A stretch of 24,544 nt of DNA from WLNJ01 sp037131165 (GCA_037131165.1 JBAXRO010000027.1:1-24544); one strand, 5' to 3'; positions 1 through 8,221 are shown, counted from the first letter of the stretch. Numbers and translations are program-made. The notes: generated by a model not told the origin, from the letters alone.

Positions 1-557
1 TACCCGTAAGCGGAGTAGGTGGTGGGGTCGATGCCCCCGACCCACTCGTTCCAGCCGGGCGGCACCAGCTTGCGTTCGGTGGCGCTGTCGTCGGTCGGGG
101 TCGTAGGGTCGTTCGTCCCGTACTCGTTGAGGTACTTGCCGATCAGTCCGGTGTGGTAGCCGGCGTTCTGGAGCCACTTGGGCACGGTGTTGCCCCAGCC
201 GCCGTCGTTGGTCGAGTGCTTGAACTTGAAGTAGCCGCCCTCAGGCCAGAAGTTCCAGGTGATGCCGTGGTTGTGCATGTACTGGCCGGTGAGGAAGGAG
301 GTCCTCGATGGGCAACAGAGCGAGTAGGAGACGTACGAGTTGACGAACTCCGTCCCCTGGTTCGCGATTCTCGACTTCAGCTTGGCCATGATCGCCGCGT
401 CGTCCTGACGCTGGTCGTCGGACATGATCACGACGATGTTCGGCTTCTTCGGGGTGGCAGCGCCCGCTGGCAGAGCCGCGATCGCGAAGAGGGCTGTTGC
501 CGTCAGGGCAATCGCGACAGCAGTGGTTCCAATTCCATTCGTGCGGCTCTCTCTCAT
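1..557 (-). CDS. Secreted sulfatase, N-terminal part (truncated by window edge)
   Basis: The first 185 residues of an exported sulfatase; the rest lies beyond base 1. The start ATG (complement 557-555) begins a signal peptide (MRES..., hydrophobic to about residue 29, Ala-rich cleavage region 31-34). Next comes the metal-binding start of the alkaline-phosphatase fold, NIVVIMSDDQ (Asp47, Asp48). The sulfatase signature CCPSRTSFLTG begins at Cys81; in this family that Cys is oxidised to formylglycine, the catalytic nucleophile. Family members hydrolyse sulfate esters, and this one would act outside the membrane. The substrate cannot be told from the N-terminus. The gene is divergent from a TetR regulator, with 127 bp between start codons. 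The family call is firm. Confidence 0.93.
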   Translation of the reverse strand, partial: MRESRTNGIGTTAVAIALTATALFAIAALPAGAATPKKPNIVVIMSDDQRQDDAAIMAKLKSRIANQGTEFVNSYVSYSLCCPSRTSFLTGQYMHNHGITWNFWPEGGYFKFKHSTNDGGWGNTVPKWLQNAGYHTGLIGKYLNEYGTNDPTTPTDDSATERKLVPPGWNEWVGGIDPTTYSAYG

Positions 558-589
558 CCCGTTCCCCTCGTCAGGTGTGTTCCGTGGCC

Positions 590-677
590 ATCAAAGCACG
601 AAACGCGACGCCGCGTCAACTGTCTGCGGTGAGGGTTCCCGGGAGTTGACCGTGGGCGGCGGTGGGTGGTGTACATT
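590..677. promoter_or_regulatory. Divergent promoter region between sulfatase and TetR genes
   Basis: GTCAAC (615-620) and GTTGAC (645-650) form an inverted pair and could be the -35 elements of two divergent promoters: TTGACG on the minus strand (619-614) and TTGACC on the plus strand (646-651). A minus-strand TTTGAT (595-590) sits 18 bp from its -35. On the plus strand TACATT (672-677) lies 7 nt before the TetR ATG, which suggests a leaderless transcript, but its spacer of about 20 bp is longer than ideal. The assignment is tentative. Confidence 0.35.
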
Positions 678-684
678 CCGTGAC

Positions 685-1302
685 ATGGTCGAGAAAGCCC
701 GCTCCGCGACTCGGCCCCGGCTGTCGTCCGAGGAGTCGCGGGCAATGATCATCAAGGCCGCCGACTCGCTGCTGAGGAACGGGCCGTACCGCGATCTCAG
801 CGTCGAGCTCGTGATGAACGAGGCAGGCCTTTCGCGGACGATCTTCTACCGGCACTTCGATGACATGCCGGGCCTGGTCATCGAACTGCTCAGGGGCCTC
901 GGAGCCGACGTCGACCGGGCCACGAGGGAACTGGTCCAGCTCGAGAATGAAAGCGTCAGCGCCGCCACCGTTCGGTCGGCGATGGCCATCTGGGTCGATT
1001 TCTTCCAGCGCCACGGCACGCTCCTCCGCGGCGTTGCGGAGGGGGCTGGAGTCGACGAGGAGATCGAGCTTGCCTACGACCGAGTGCGAAGGCACTTCTC
1101 CGTAGTCGTCGCCGAGGGCCTCAGGCGGCTCAGCAAGGCCGGCCGACTCGATGGGATGGATCCCGACTCGGTAGCAGAGGCGCTCAACGTGATGAACGAG
1201 CGCTACCTGCTGCGGACTCTCGGTCGGGAGCCCCAGGAAGATCCGCAGGCGGTCGTCGAGACCCTCAGCCTGATCTGGATCCGCACCCTCCAGCTTGGCT
1301 GA
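685..1302 (+). CDS. TetR/AcrR-family transcriptional regulator
   Basis: A 205-residue protein of normal TetR length. The helix-turn-helix covers about residues 38-58 (LSVELVMNEAGLSRTIFYRHF), matching the family pattern in which the recognition helix ends in a Tyr-x-His-Phe-like motif. The rest is the variable ligand-binding and dimerisation domain. The ATG at 685 was chosen because the frame upstream is non-coding in character and because a -10-like TACATT ends 7 nt before it. No Shine-Dalgarno is visible, so translation may be leaderless. Divergent placement next to the sulfatase suggests it controls that gene or itself; the ligand is unknown. Confidence 0.88.
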   Translation: MVEKARSATRPRLSSEESRAMIIKAADSLLRNGPYRDLSVELVMNEAGLSRTIFYRHFDDMPGLVIELLRGLGADVDRATRELVQLENESVSAATVRSAMAIWVDFFQRHGTLLRGVAEGAGVDEEIELAYDRVRRHFSVVVAEGLRRLSKAGRLDGMDPDSVAEALNVMNERYLLRTLGREPQEDPQAVVETLSLIWIRTLQLG

Positions 1303-1355
1303 ACCGGCTCCGCTTCGGCGCGTAACGCGACTGGCCTGGCCCGGCCACAACGACT

Positions 1356-1381
1356 GCGGGCGGCCCCGAAGGACCGCCCGC
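1356..1381. terminator. Bidirectional hairpin between convergent genes
   Basis: A perfect 8-bp stem, GCGGGCGG (1356-1363) with CCGCCCGC (1374-1381) and a 10-nt loop, lies between the convergent TetR and large hydrolase genes. A second small hairpin, CGTCTC-ag-GAGACG (1397-1410), sits beside the stop codon of the minus-strand gene. Neither has a long T-tract. Confidence 0.5.
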
Positions 1382-1411
1382 TTGGACTGACAGCGTCGTC
1401 TCAGGAGACGA

Positions 1412-3997
1412 TCACGGACCGGTCCAGGTGCCTCCGTAACAGGCCTTGGCGCCGCAGACGTTGATCAGCGTCCCGCCCGGCTTGATGTACTCGGCGATTT
1501 GGTGCCTGAGAGCCGCCGAGGTGTCGATGTTGAGGTCGTGCGGGTCGGTCCCGATCCTGTTTGGCAGGTTGTCGGCCGGAGGTGACGGAACGCCGCACTT
1601 CGTCCCACCCGTGCTGGTGTCGCAATTCGGGTTGTCCTTGTCGCGGTACGGACCGATGTCCCATGCGATCAGAGCGTTCTCGTCGAGCGGCAGTGCGCCG
1701 AGGGTCTCGAGGCCCCACCCGTAGATCGAGCCGTTCGTGTCGCGTCCCGTATCGAGGTACGGGGTACGGAGCTTCAGGCCCATCGTGCGCGCCTGGACTT
1801 CGGTCGTCACGTTCGCGACCTGGTGGTCGCCGTAGCTCATCGCCATCACGACCTTCTTGGCCGGGGTGTTGGGCAGCGGGTTCGAGGTGATGTGGTTCGC
1901 GTATCCGTTCGGCTCGCCCCTGTCCCACATGATCTGGATCAGGGCGAACAGCAGCGGACGCTCGCGCAGTGTCTTGTAGGCGTTGTACATCACCGGCTTG
2001 AAGTCGTCGAAGTCGACCGAGCGGGTCAACAGCGTCGAGTAGTTCATGCCGCCGACGTAGAGCACGGAGCGCTTGATGTCCGGCGAGACGGCAGTCAGGC
2101 CGCCGCCGGCGATCCCGCCCTGGCTGTTGCCGTAGTAGTTGACTGCACTGGTGTCCCAAGAGGCCGAGTGGTCACCGGAGGTCACCTCGAAGGCCGGGTC
2201 GGTCGTGAGGCCGTTGGAGTGGGCGAGTGCCCGCCCGAGGAACATCCAGCCGAGGTAGCCCTGTTGGAGGCGGTCGGCCAGCTTGTTGAAGCCGGAAAGG
2301 TCGCCGAGGATCGCGACTGACGGGAGGACGTCCTCGTCGGCCATGCCGATCCAGTCGGCGCCGCAGACCATCATCCGGTTCTCGTTGCCGAGCTGGCGGA
2401 CGTTGCGGGAGCCGAGCTCCCACATCTCGTTGAACAGCCCATGGCCGTAGAGGCTGATCGAGACGGGGCCGTTGCCGTCCACCGCACTCCGCGGGACATT
2501 GCAGCGGAAGCGCGCGAGGTAGGTGTTGCCGGGGATCTGGGTCGGCAGGCCGTCGGCCCCGAGGTTGTAGGTGCCACCGGGGCCGCAGGCGCGCTTGGTC
2601 GAGGCGTTCGCTGCGGTCGTCGTCAGGTAGCAGGGCACCTCGATCGTGCCGTTGATCTCGCGGATCGTGTCCGGGTCAGTCGGCGTGTCGACGATGCCCT
2701 TCGGGTAGTAGTCGTTCTTGCCGTTGGTCTGCGGGTTGATGTTCCAGGTCGGCGAGTTGCCCTGGATGACCCCGTCGCCCATCGTCGTGTCGCCGAGGGC
2801 GGCGAACGACTCGTCGCGGATCTTGAGCATCCGCTCGGAGAGGCTGCGGGTGCTCGCGACCGTGAAGTCCCAGGCGGTGTTCAGGCTCGAGCGGGCGACG
2901 CCGGCATTCGAGAGGGTCGTGAAGATCGACTCCATCTTCGTGCGGCGCGACTCGATCACGGAACTCCGGGTCACGAGCCGGTCGCGGTAAAGGCGGAAGC
3001 CGTTGGTCGGGGCGATGGCCGAGCCGTCGGCCTTCTTGAGGTTGCGAAGTCCGACGACGTAGCGCCGGCCATCGACGAGGTTCTTTGCCGGGCGGATGAT
3101 CAGGACTGCGTCCTTGGCGGCGTTGTAGCCGGTGTTGTAGGAGGACGTCTCGCTGATCGAGTGGTCGAGTTCCGCCCAGATCGGGTGGCGCTGGCCCGTG
3201 ACCGTGTCGATCAGGACGGCAGCTTGGTTCGGGTCGGCGTAGCGGTCGAGATCGGTCAGCGGGACGAGGCCGCTCTTCTTCAGCGCCTCGTCGCTCGTCA
3301 GTCCGTCGATGTGGGTCAGCAGCATCGATCCGGGGCTGAAGCCGTCGAACCGATTGAGCTCGTTGACAGCGAGCGACTTCGCCTGGGGCGCGAACAGGTT
3401 CGGTGTCGTCCTCGGAGTCGAGCTGAGGCTCAGGTTCAGCCGGCGACCGGTTGCCTTGCTCGCGTCAGCGGTCGTGAAGTGGTCGTTGGGGAACGGGTAG
3501 AGACAGGATGACGGGTCGATCACGTCGCAGCGCGATGCCGTCCCGGTGTCAACGCTCGGTGCCTTGCCGGTGCAGCTGGTCGAATCGACGAAGATCGGCT
3601 CGCTGCCGACGACGACTCCCTTGACGGTGATCGAAAGGGTGCCTGCCGTGCACTGGGCGAGCTTCGTGCGACCGCTGCTGGTGGTCGCGATCTGGGCTAC
3701 TGCCTTCCCGGCGCTCAGGGCGACGGTCTTGGGGCCGGCGACGACCGACGTGCTTGATCCGCGGGTCAACCTGACCGACACGGACGCCGATGAGCCCGCA
3801 GCCGAGACCTTCACGACGAAGGACCGCTTCGTCGCGAGCTGCTTCTGCGACGCGTACCCGGTCGCGAGCGAGGCGCTGTCCGGCGTGTCACCGGATGCGA
3901 CCGAGCCGAACGGCGAGATCGCGAGGGTGAGGGCTGCGAGTGCTGCAAGCGCTGCGAGCACGGCCAGCATGCGGACATTCAAGGAACTGCCCTTCAT
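1412..3997 (-). CDS. Large secreted alpha/beta-hydrolase-like protein
   Basis: An 861-residue exported protein. The start has a good ribosome-binding site (GGAGGAG shortly before the ATG) and a signal peptide rich in Leu-Ala-Ala repeats (about residues 8-36). Residues 40-150 look like a beta-rich, Ser/Thr/Val-rich domain. A motif SCLYPFPNDHFT follows. The C-terminal half looks like an alpha/beta hydrolase: YGHGLF as a possible oxyanion region, GNSQGG as a nucleophile elbow with Ser625, and GDHQVAN with Asp724-His725, where the His may be catalytic. The layout recalls extracellular lipase-like proteins of the bacterial virulence-factor lipase group, but this is not certain. Many Cys in the C-terminal part suggest disulfides. 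Substrate unknown. The membrane-protein gene on the same strand ends 99 bp upstream. Confidence 0.7.
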   Translation of the reverse strand: MKGSSLNVRMLAVLAALAALAALTLAISPFGSVASGDTPDSASLATGYASQKQLATKRSFVVKVSAAGSSASVSVRLTRGSSTSVVAGPKTVALSAGKAVAQIATTSSGRTKLAQCTAGTLSITVKGVVVGSEPIFVDSTSCTGKAPSVDTGTASRCDVIDPSSCLYPFPNDHFTTADASKATGRRLNLSLSSTPRTTPNLFAPQAKSLAVNELNRFDGFSPGSMLLTHIDGLTSDEALKKSGLVPLTDLDRYADPNQAAVLIDTVTGQRHPIWAELDHSISETSSYNTGYNAAKDAVLIIRPAKNLVDGRRYVVGLRNLKKADGSAIAPTNGFRLYRDRLVTRSSVIESRRTKMESIFTTLSNAGVARSSLNTAWDFTVASTRSLSERMLKIRDESFAALGDTTMGDGVIQGNSPTWNINPQTNGKNDYYPKGIVDTPTDPDTIREINGTIEVPCYLTTTAANASTKRACGPGGTYNLGADGLPTQIPGNTYLARFRCNVPRSAVDGNGPVSISLYGHGLFNEMWELGSRNVRQLGNENRMMVCGADWIGMADEDVLPSVAILGDLSGFNKLADRLQQGYLGWMFLGRALAHSNGLTTDPAFEVTSGDHSASWDTSAVNYYGNSQGGIAGGGLTAVSPDIKRSVLYVGGMNYSTLLTRSVDFDDFKPVMYNAYKTLRERPLLFALIQIMWDRGEPNGYANHITSNPLPNTPAKKVVMAMSYGDHQVANVTTEVQARTMGLKLRTPYLDTGRDTNGSIYGWGLETLGALPLDENALIAWDIGPYRDKDNPNCDTSTGGTKCGVPSPPADNLPNRIGTDPHDLNIDTSAALRHQIAEYIKPGGTLINVCGAKACYGGTWTGP

Positions 3998-4096
3998 TGG
4001 GTCTCTCCTCCCCAGAGTGGACCGTTCGTAAACTACACAGTTCAGAAGTGGCTGTCGATCAGATACCGACGGGACCGCGCAGCGGTCGCTTCGGCC

Positions 4097-5215
4097 TCAG
4101 CCGGCCGGGGCCGATCTCATCCTCGATACCGCCGGGCCGACCAGCAGCGCCAGCCCGACGGTGATCGCCACCACGGCGAGGATCCCGGCGATGCCCAAGC
4201 CATGCACGGTGAGCAGGACCGTCGCGCCGATGCCGATGATCACGACCCGTGCGACCGGCGCCGTGCCCTCGCCGCTCATGTCCGCCGCCGCTTTGCGCCC
4301 CGGTCCCGACCACCAGGCCGAGAGTGCTGCGATGAGGCCGACGAGGGCAGTGATCCTGATCCCGGTCGCGAAGAAGCGGACGATCGTGTCGAAGAAGGCT
4401 GCCGCAGCATCGCGAGGCACGTTCGACGGCAGCCCCTCGAGGTAGAACTCGCGGCCGAGCAGGAGGATCAGCCCGAGGACCACCATCGTTCCGGCGAGGC
4501 TGAGGCCGGACGTGATGATCGTCCTCCTTCGGTTCCTCGACATCAGCACCGCCACGATGAACAGCAGCGGCGCGAGGATCGTGAAGAGCAGGGTGAAGCC
4601 CTTGAGCGTCTTGACGGCGCCCTGCGCGGTCTCGAGCGACGACAGGTCGAAGACGACGAGCGACGGGGAGGCGTCGAGCGGCGTGCCGGAGATCCCTTCC
4701 TTGGAAAGGAACGCTCTCGACGGGCCGACGACCGGCTGCAGGTTGAGAGTCACCTTGCCCTTGGCTGCGAGCTTGTCGAGCGCCGGACGCTTGCCGGTCA
4801 GGATCGCGACGACCTGCGCGTGCGACTCGCGGCTGATCTCCTTCCAGAGGGTCGCGAACTGCTTCGACTCGACCACCTTGCCGATGATCGTCCTGACGAA
4901 GCCCGTGATCGCCTGGGCGATCGGACCCGCCAGCGGAGCGGCTGACGAAGGCAGCCTCTCCTCGGCGAGCTTCTGCGGATCGACCTCCTTGACGAACTCG
5001 GCGGTCAAGGCACCCGTGACGGCACTCTGGATCGCCTTGTTCTGGGCGAGAGGGGCAACCGTTTCGACGTAGCGGTCGGTGTTCAGGGTCTGGTTGCGGA
5101 CCCAGGTGAAGGTCAGGGCCAGCAGCGCACAGAGGCAGGCAAGGGCGATCACCGCGATCACTCCCTTCGACTGCTTGCCGGGGGTGCTCTCGGGGGTCGC
5201 TTCGGAAGTGGTCAT
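4097..5215 (-). CDS. Multi-pass membrane protein with large extracytoplasmic domain, function unknown
   Basis: A 372-residue protein. A short hydrophilic N-terminus (PESTPGKQSK) is followed by one transmembrane helix (about 18-38). A soluble region of about 165 residues (40-205) contains TDRYVETVAPLAQNKAIQ, a stretch I recognise from conserved actinobacterial membrane proteins of unknown role. Further helices lie at about 206-225, 233-254, 284-302, 322-338 and 340-361. The soluble part is probably outside the cell. No catalytic motif was seen. The gene is divergent from an MFS exporter with only 60 bp between starts, so the two may be co-regulated. The start is supported by GAGAGG upstream. 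Confidence 0.75.
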   Translation of the reverse strand: MTTSEATPESTPGKQSKGVIAVIALACLCALLALTFTWVRNQTLNTDRYVETVAPLAQNKAIQSAVTGALTAEFVKEVDPQKLAEERLPSSAAPLAGPIAQAITGFVRTIIGKVVESKQFATLWKEISRESHAQVVAILTGKRPALDKLAAKGKVTLNLQPVVGPSRAFLSKEGISGTPLDASPSLVVFDLSSLETAQGAVKTLKGFTLLFTILAPLLFIVAVLMSRNRRRTIITSGLSLAGTMVVLGLILLLGREFYLEGLPSNVPRDAAAAFFDTIVRFFATGIRITALVGLIAALSAWWSGPGRKAAADMSGEGTAPVARVVIIGIGATVLLTVHGLGIAGILAVVAITVGLALLVGPAVSRMRSAPAG

Positions 5216-5275
5216 TTTCTTAGCCTCTCAGCAATCGAAGACAAGTTGGCCGCTCGGAGGGTTAGCCTCGAATCC
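5216..5275. promoter_or_regulatory. Short divergent intergenic region (membrane protein / MFS exporter)
   Basis: Only 60 bp separate the minus-strand start (5215) and the preferred plus-strand start (5276), so both promoters must overlap here or lie in coding sequence. GGAGG at 5256-5260 is about 15 nt before the GTG at 5276, which is a long spacing. No consensus promoter pair stands out. Confidence 0.35.
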
Positions 5276-6919
5276 GTGGCAGGAGAATCGGGTTCGCGGA
5301 AGTGGATGGCGGTAGCGCTGCTGGGCTGCGCCCAGTTCATCATGGTGCTCGACACGACCGTGATGAACGTCTCGATCTCGGCGGTCGTCGAGGACCTCGA
5401 CACGACCGTGTCGGGAGTCCAGTTGGCGATCACCGCTTACGCGCTGGTGATGGCCGCGTTCATGCTCACCGGTGGCAGGATCGGTGACATCTTCGGCCGC
5501 CGCCGGATCTTCGCGATCGGCCTGCTGATCTACGGACTTGGTTCGTTGACGACTGCGCTTGCCCCGAACCTCGGCGTGCTGCTGGTCGGCTGGTCACTGA
5601 TCGAGGGACTCGGTGCGACCCTCGTGATCCCGGCGATCATGGCGCTGACGGCCGCCGCCTACAAGGGGCGAGACCGGGCCGTCGCATACGGCATCCTCGG
5701 CGGTATCGCCGGAGCGGGGGCTGCTGCGGGACCGCTGATCGGTGGTGCCGTCACGACCTACCTCTCGTGGCGTTATGTCTTCGCCGCCGAGACGGTGGTC
5801 GTCGTGATCCTGCTCGCCGTCGGGCTGCGGATGCTGCCCAGCCCCGAGGCGAGCGGCGGCAGCCTCTCGCCGCTCGAGGTCCTGCTCACCGCCAGCGGCA
5901 TGGGTTTGGTCGTGCTCGCCGTACTCAAGGCGAGCCAGTGGGGGTTCCTGCTGCCGTCGAACCCGCCGGTGATCGGCGACCGCGAGATCACTCCGCTCGG
6001 GCTGTCCCCGACCCCGTTCCTGATCGGAGTCGGAATCGCGATCCTGACCCTGTACCTGCGGATCGCCACCAAGCGCGAGGAGGTGGGCCGCCAGCCGCTG
6101 CTCAAGCCTTCGCTGCTCGGCCTGCCGCGGTTGCGGGCCGGGCTGACGGTGATCCTTCTCGTCCAGCTGTTGCTCGGCGGGCTCTTCTTCGTCCTGCCGG
6201 TGTTCCTTCAGGTGACGCTCGGCAAGAATGCACTCGAGACTGGGGTCCAGCTCGTGCCGCTGTCCGTCGCCCTGATCGTCGCCTCGCTGGCGGGGCCGCG
6301 ACTGGCGTTGCGTCATTCGCCGAAGCTCGTCACCCGACTCGGCTTCGCTGTGCTCGCCGCCGGCCTCCTGATCCTGACGGGCTTCGTCAGTGAGGACTTC
6401 ATGTCGCTCGGGTTCTCGATCGGGATGGCCGTCGCCGGAACCGGCCTCGGCCTGGTCATGAGCCAGGTCGGCAACGTGATCATGAGCGCGGTCTCCGAGG
6501 AGTCGACAGGGGAAGCGGGGGGAATGCAGGGCACCGCCCAGAACCTCGGTTTCTCGCTCGGCACGGCTCTCATAGGGGCCGTTCTGCTCAGCGGCCTGAC
6601 GACCGGCTTCCAGGATCGGGTCAACGCCAGCCAGGTGATCCCTACGTCGGTCAAGGAGCAGGTAGCCCAGCGGACCGAGGCCGGGGTCCAGGTCGTCTCG
6701 GAGGCCGACGCCACGAAGGCCGCGACCGACGCCGGGCTGAGCCCCAAGGAAGTCGAGGACGTGGCCAACGAGTACATGAACGCTCAGGTCGACGCACTTC
6801 GATCCTCGCTCGCACTGGTTGCGATGATCGCCCTGTTCTCGCTCTATGCAACGCGACGGCTGCCGATCGAGACGGTCGAGGATTCCGCCGCCGGCGCTCC
6901 TAGCGTTGCGGCTGGATGA
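5276..6919 (+). CDS. DHA2-family MFS multidrug exporter (EmrB/QacA type)
   Basis: About 547 residues and mostly hydrophobic, consistent with the 14-helix drug:H+ antiporter-2 family. Visible family motifs are LDTTVMNVS in helix 1, motif A GGRIGDIFGRRR between helices 2 and 3, and motif C GAGAAAGPLIGG in helix 5. A long hydrophilic loop before the last helix (VNASQVIPTSVKEQVAQ onward) is usual for this family. It would export drugs or toxic metabolites in exchange for protons; the substrate is not predictable. The start is uncertain: GTG 5276 is preferred, while TTG 5246 and ATG 5306 are in-frame alternatives. The stop overlaps the mscL start (ATGA), implying co-translation. Confidence 0.9.
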   Translation: MAGESGSRKWMAVALLGCAQFIMVLDTTVMNVSISAVVEDLDTTVSGVQLAITAYALVMAAFMLTGGRIGDIFGRRRIFAIGLLIYGLGSLTTALAPNLGVLLVGWSLIEGLGATLVIPAIMALTAAAYKGRDRAVAYGILGGIAGAGAAAGPLIGGAVTTYLSWRYVFAAETVVVVILLAVGLRMLPSPEASGGSLSPLEVLLTASGMGLVVLAVLKASQWGFLLPSNPPVIGDREITPLGLSPTPFLIGVGIAILTLYLRIATKREEVGRQPLLKPSLLGLPRLRAGLTVILLVQLLLGGLFFVLPVFLQVTLGKNALETGVQLVPLSVALIVASLAGPRLALRHSPKLVTRLGFAVLAAGLLILTGFVSEDFMSLGFSIGMAVAGTGLGLVMSQVGNVIMSAVSEESTGEAGGMQGTAQNLGFSLGTALIGAVLLSGLTTGFQDRVNASQVIPTSVKEQVAQRTEAGVQVVSEADATKAATDAGLSPKEVEDVANEYMNAQVDALRSSLALVAMIALFSLYATRRLPIETVEDSAAGAPSVAAG

Positions 6920-7335
6920 CCGAGCCGGCGCCGCAACAGCCCAAGCAGTCGGTGATCGGCGAGTTCCGGGCATTCCTGCTGCGTGGCAACGTCGTCGACC
7001 TCGCGGTGGCGGTCGTCGTGGGTGCAGCGTCGGCCGCTGTCGTCAAGAGCCTCGTCAGCGACCTCCTGCTGCCGTTGATCGGGGCGGTGATCGGCACCCC
7101 CAACTTCTCGAGCCTGAAGTTCACGATCGGCGAGAGCGTCTTCCACTACGGCAACTTCATCGACGCGGTGGTCAGCTTCTTCCTGATCGTCGCCGCGATC
7201 TTCTTCCTCGTCGTCAAGCCGACCGAGAAGCTCGCCGCATTCACCGGCGACCGGCCCGATCCGGGTCCGAGCGAGGTCGAGATCCTCGCCGAGATCCGCG
7301 ACCTGCTCCGCGAGGATCGCGGCCGCAGCGACTGA
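6916..7335 (+). CDS. mscL: Large-conductance mechanosensitive channel
   Basis: A 139-residue protein with the MscL layout: an N-terminal amphipathic helix (VIGEFRAFLLRGN), pore-lining helix 1 (VVDLAVAVVVGAASAAVVKSLVSD, about 26-49), a short loop, helix 2 (about 80-102) and a charged C-terminal bundle helix (VEILAEIRDLLRE, about 121-133). MscL forms a homopentameric inner-membrane pore that opens on hypo-osmotic shock to release solutes. Its start codon overlaps the stop of the upstream exporter gene (ATGA), so it is probably translationally coupled to it. That pairing is not one I know as standard. Confidence 0.95.
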   Translation: MTEPAPQQPKQSVIGEFRAFLLRGNVVDLAVAVVVGAASAAVVKSLVSDLLLPLIGAVIGTPNFSSLKFTIGESVFHYGNFIDAVVSFFLIVAAIFFLVVKPTEKLAAFTGDRPDPGPSEVEILAEIRDLLREDRGRSD

Positions 7336-7412
7336 TCGGGCAGGAGAGGGCGGTCGGCCCCCGAAGGTGTGACTTGACGTTCCCTACACCGGCGGGCGCT
7401 GCCCGTCACCAC

Positions 7413-7418
7413 AGGAGG
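7413..7418 (+). promoter_or_regulatory. Ribosome-binding site that decides the start of the Gly-x3 protein
   Basis: AGGAGG at 7413-7418 lies 7 nt before TTG 7426 but only 1 nt before the in-frame TTG 7420. Normal spacing therefore favours TTG 7426 (protein beginning STNSPD after the initiator Met). Confidence 0.75.
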
Positions 7419-7425
7419 TTTGACC

Positions 7426-8028
7426 TTGAGCACCAACTCCCCCGACACGCCCGGCAACGCAGGCGCGTCGAACGACAACCCGGAAAGCGGCGCCGGCTCC
7501 ACGGGCGTAAGCGGCAAGGTCGTGGCGATCGCCGCGGTTGCGGCGTTGGCTCTCGGCCTGGTCGGCTTCTTCGTCGGTCAGATGATCAAGGAGGACGAGT
7601 ACAAGAAGGGCAAGTCCGGCTACGAGAAGATCTACAAGGTCGGCTACAACGCCGGGTTCGCTGCCGGTCAGAACGCGGGAACCGCGGCTGGCAAGCAAGC
7701 CGGTCTGACGGCAGGCAAGAAGCTCGGAGCTGCCCAGGGCCTTCAGGTAGGCAAGAAGGCCGGAGAGGCGATCGGCCAGCAGGAGGGCCAGAAGGCAGGA
7801 GAGCAGGCCGGCTACGCCAAGGGCTTCCAGGCCGGGGTCACGAAGGGCTCGAGCGCCGCACTCGGATCGCTCACTGGCTGGGACACCAACATCCCGTATG
7901 TCATCGAGATTGACTCCAGCCCGGTGAACGGTGTGCCCTACCAGGTGTTCTCACGAACACTGATGAAGGCCAACGTCAACTACTACGTATGTGGCAACAC
8001 GGCATGCAGCGAGCCGCGCACTCCGTAG
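7426..8028 (+). CDS. Membrane-anchored protein with 18 in-register Gly-x3 repeats
   Basis: A 200-residue protein of unknown function. Residues 1-29 are polar, rich in Asn, Gly, Ser and Pro. One transmembrane helix spans about 30-54 (KVVAIAAVAALALGLVGFFVG). From Gly73 to Gly141 there is a glycine at every fourth position without a break, 18 in all, separated by polar or Ala-containing triplets (YNA, FAA, QNA, KKA, EAI and so on). The pattern resembles the deca-GX3 helix motif of Yae1/Lto1-type proteins, but the rest does not match those proteins. The C-terminal tail (about 142-200) has two cysteines (Cys189, Cys194). The repeat domain is probably a long helix or coiled assembly beyond the membrane. 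It follows mscL by 90 bp and ends at a strong terminator. Confidence 0.85.
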   Translation: MSTNSPDTPGNAGASNDNPESGAGSTGVSGKVVAIAAVAALALGLVGFFVGQMIKEDEYKKGKSGYEKIYKVGYNAGFAAGQNAGTAAGKQAGLTAGKKLGAAQGLQVGKKAGEAIGQQEGQKAGEQAGYAKGFQAGVTKGSSAALGSLTGWDTNIPYVIEIDSSPVNGVPYQVFSRTLMKANVNYYVCGNTACSEPRTP

Positions 8029-8060
8029 TCGCGCGCTCTCGACCAAGCTGGTCCTGATCA

Positions 8061-8090
8061 CCGGCCGTCCCTCGAGAGAGGGGCGGCCGG
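8061..8090 (+). terminator. Intrinsic terminator
   Basis: A 13-bp stem (8061-8073 with 8078-8090, one T:G wobble) and GAGA loop, followed by TTTCGTT. It closes the exporter/mscL/Gly-x3 group 32 nt after the last stop. Confidence 0.85.
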
Positions 8091-8205
8091 TTTCGTTGCG
8101 GGGCGATTCGAGCGGAGTGCTCGGTGACCCCTTCCGCCCGCTTGGGAGCATCCTCGAGCCTGATGCGACGGTGGTCATGCCTTTCGTGTACGGTGCTGTT
8201 CGCAG

Positions 8206-8221
8206 CGTGACCTCCGTCACA
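8206..8221. promoter_or_regulatory. CRP/FNR-type palindrome upstream of S15 hydrolase
   Basis: CGTGACCTCCGTCACA contains GTGA-N6-TCAC, the core of the CRP-family binding site. It ends 47 nt before the start of the secreted hydrolase. A similar, fuller site lies at 13355-13370. Function is inferred from sequence only. Confidence 0.45.

Noticed and set aside
2441..3511. A 356-codon plus-strand open frame opposite the large hydrolase gene
   Set aside because: Its protein is Arg/Val/Gly/Asp-rich without any motif, as expected for an antisense shadow in high-GC DNA. The minus-strand gene has a signal peptide, an RBS and coherent motifs.
5594..6973. A 459-codon minus-strand open frame opposite the MFS gene
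   Set aside because: It is a Gln/Arg/Glu-rich shadow of a hydrophobic coding strand and spans the MFS-mscL overlap.
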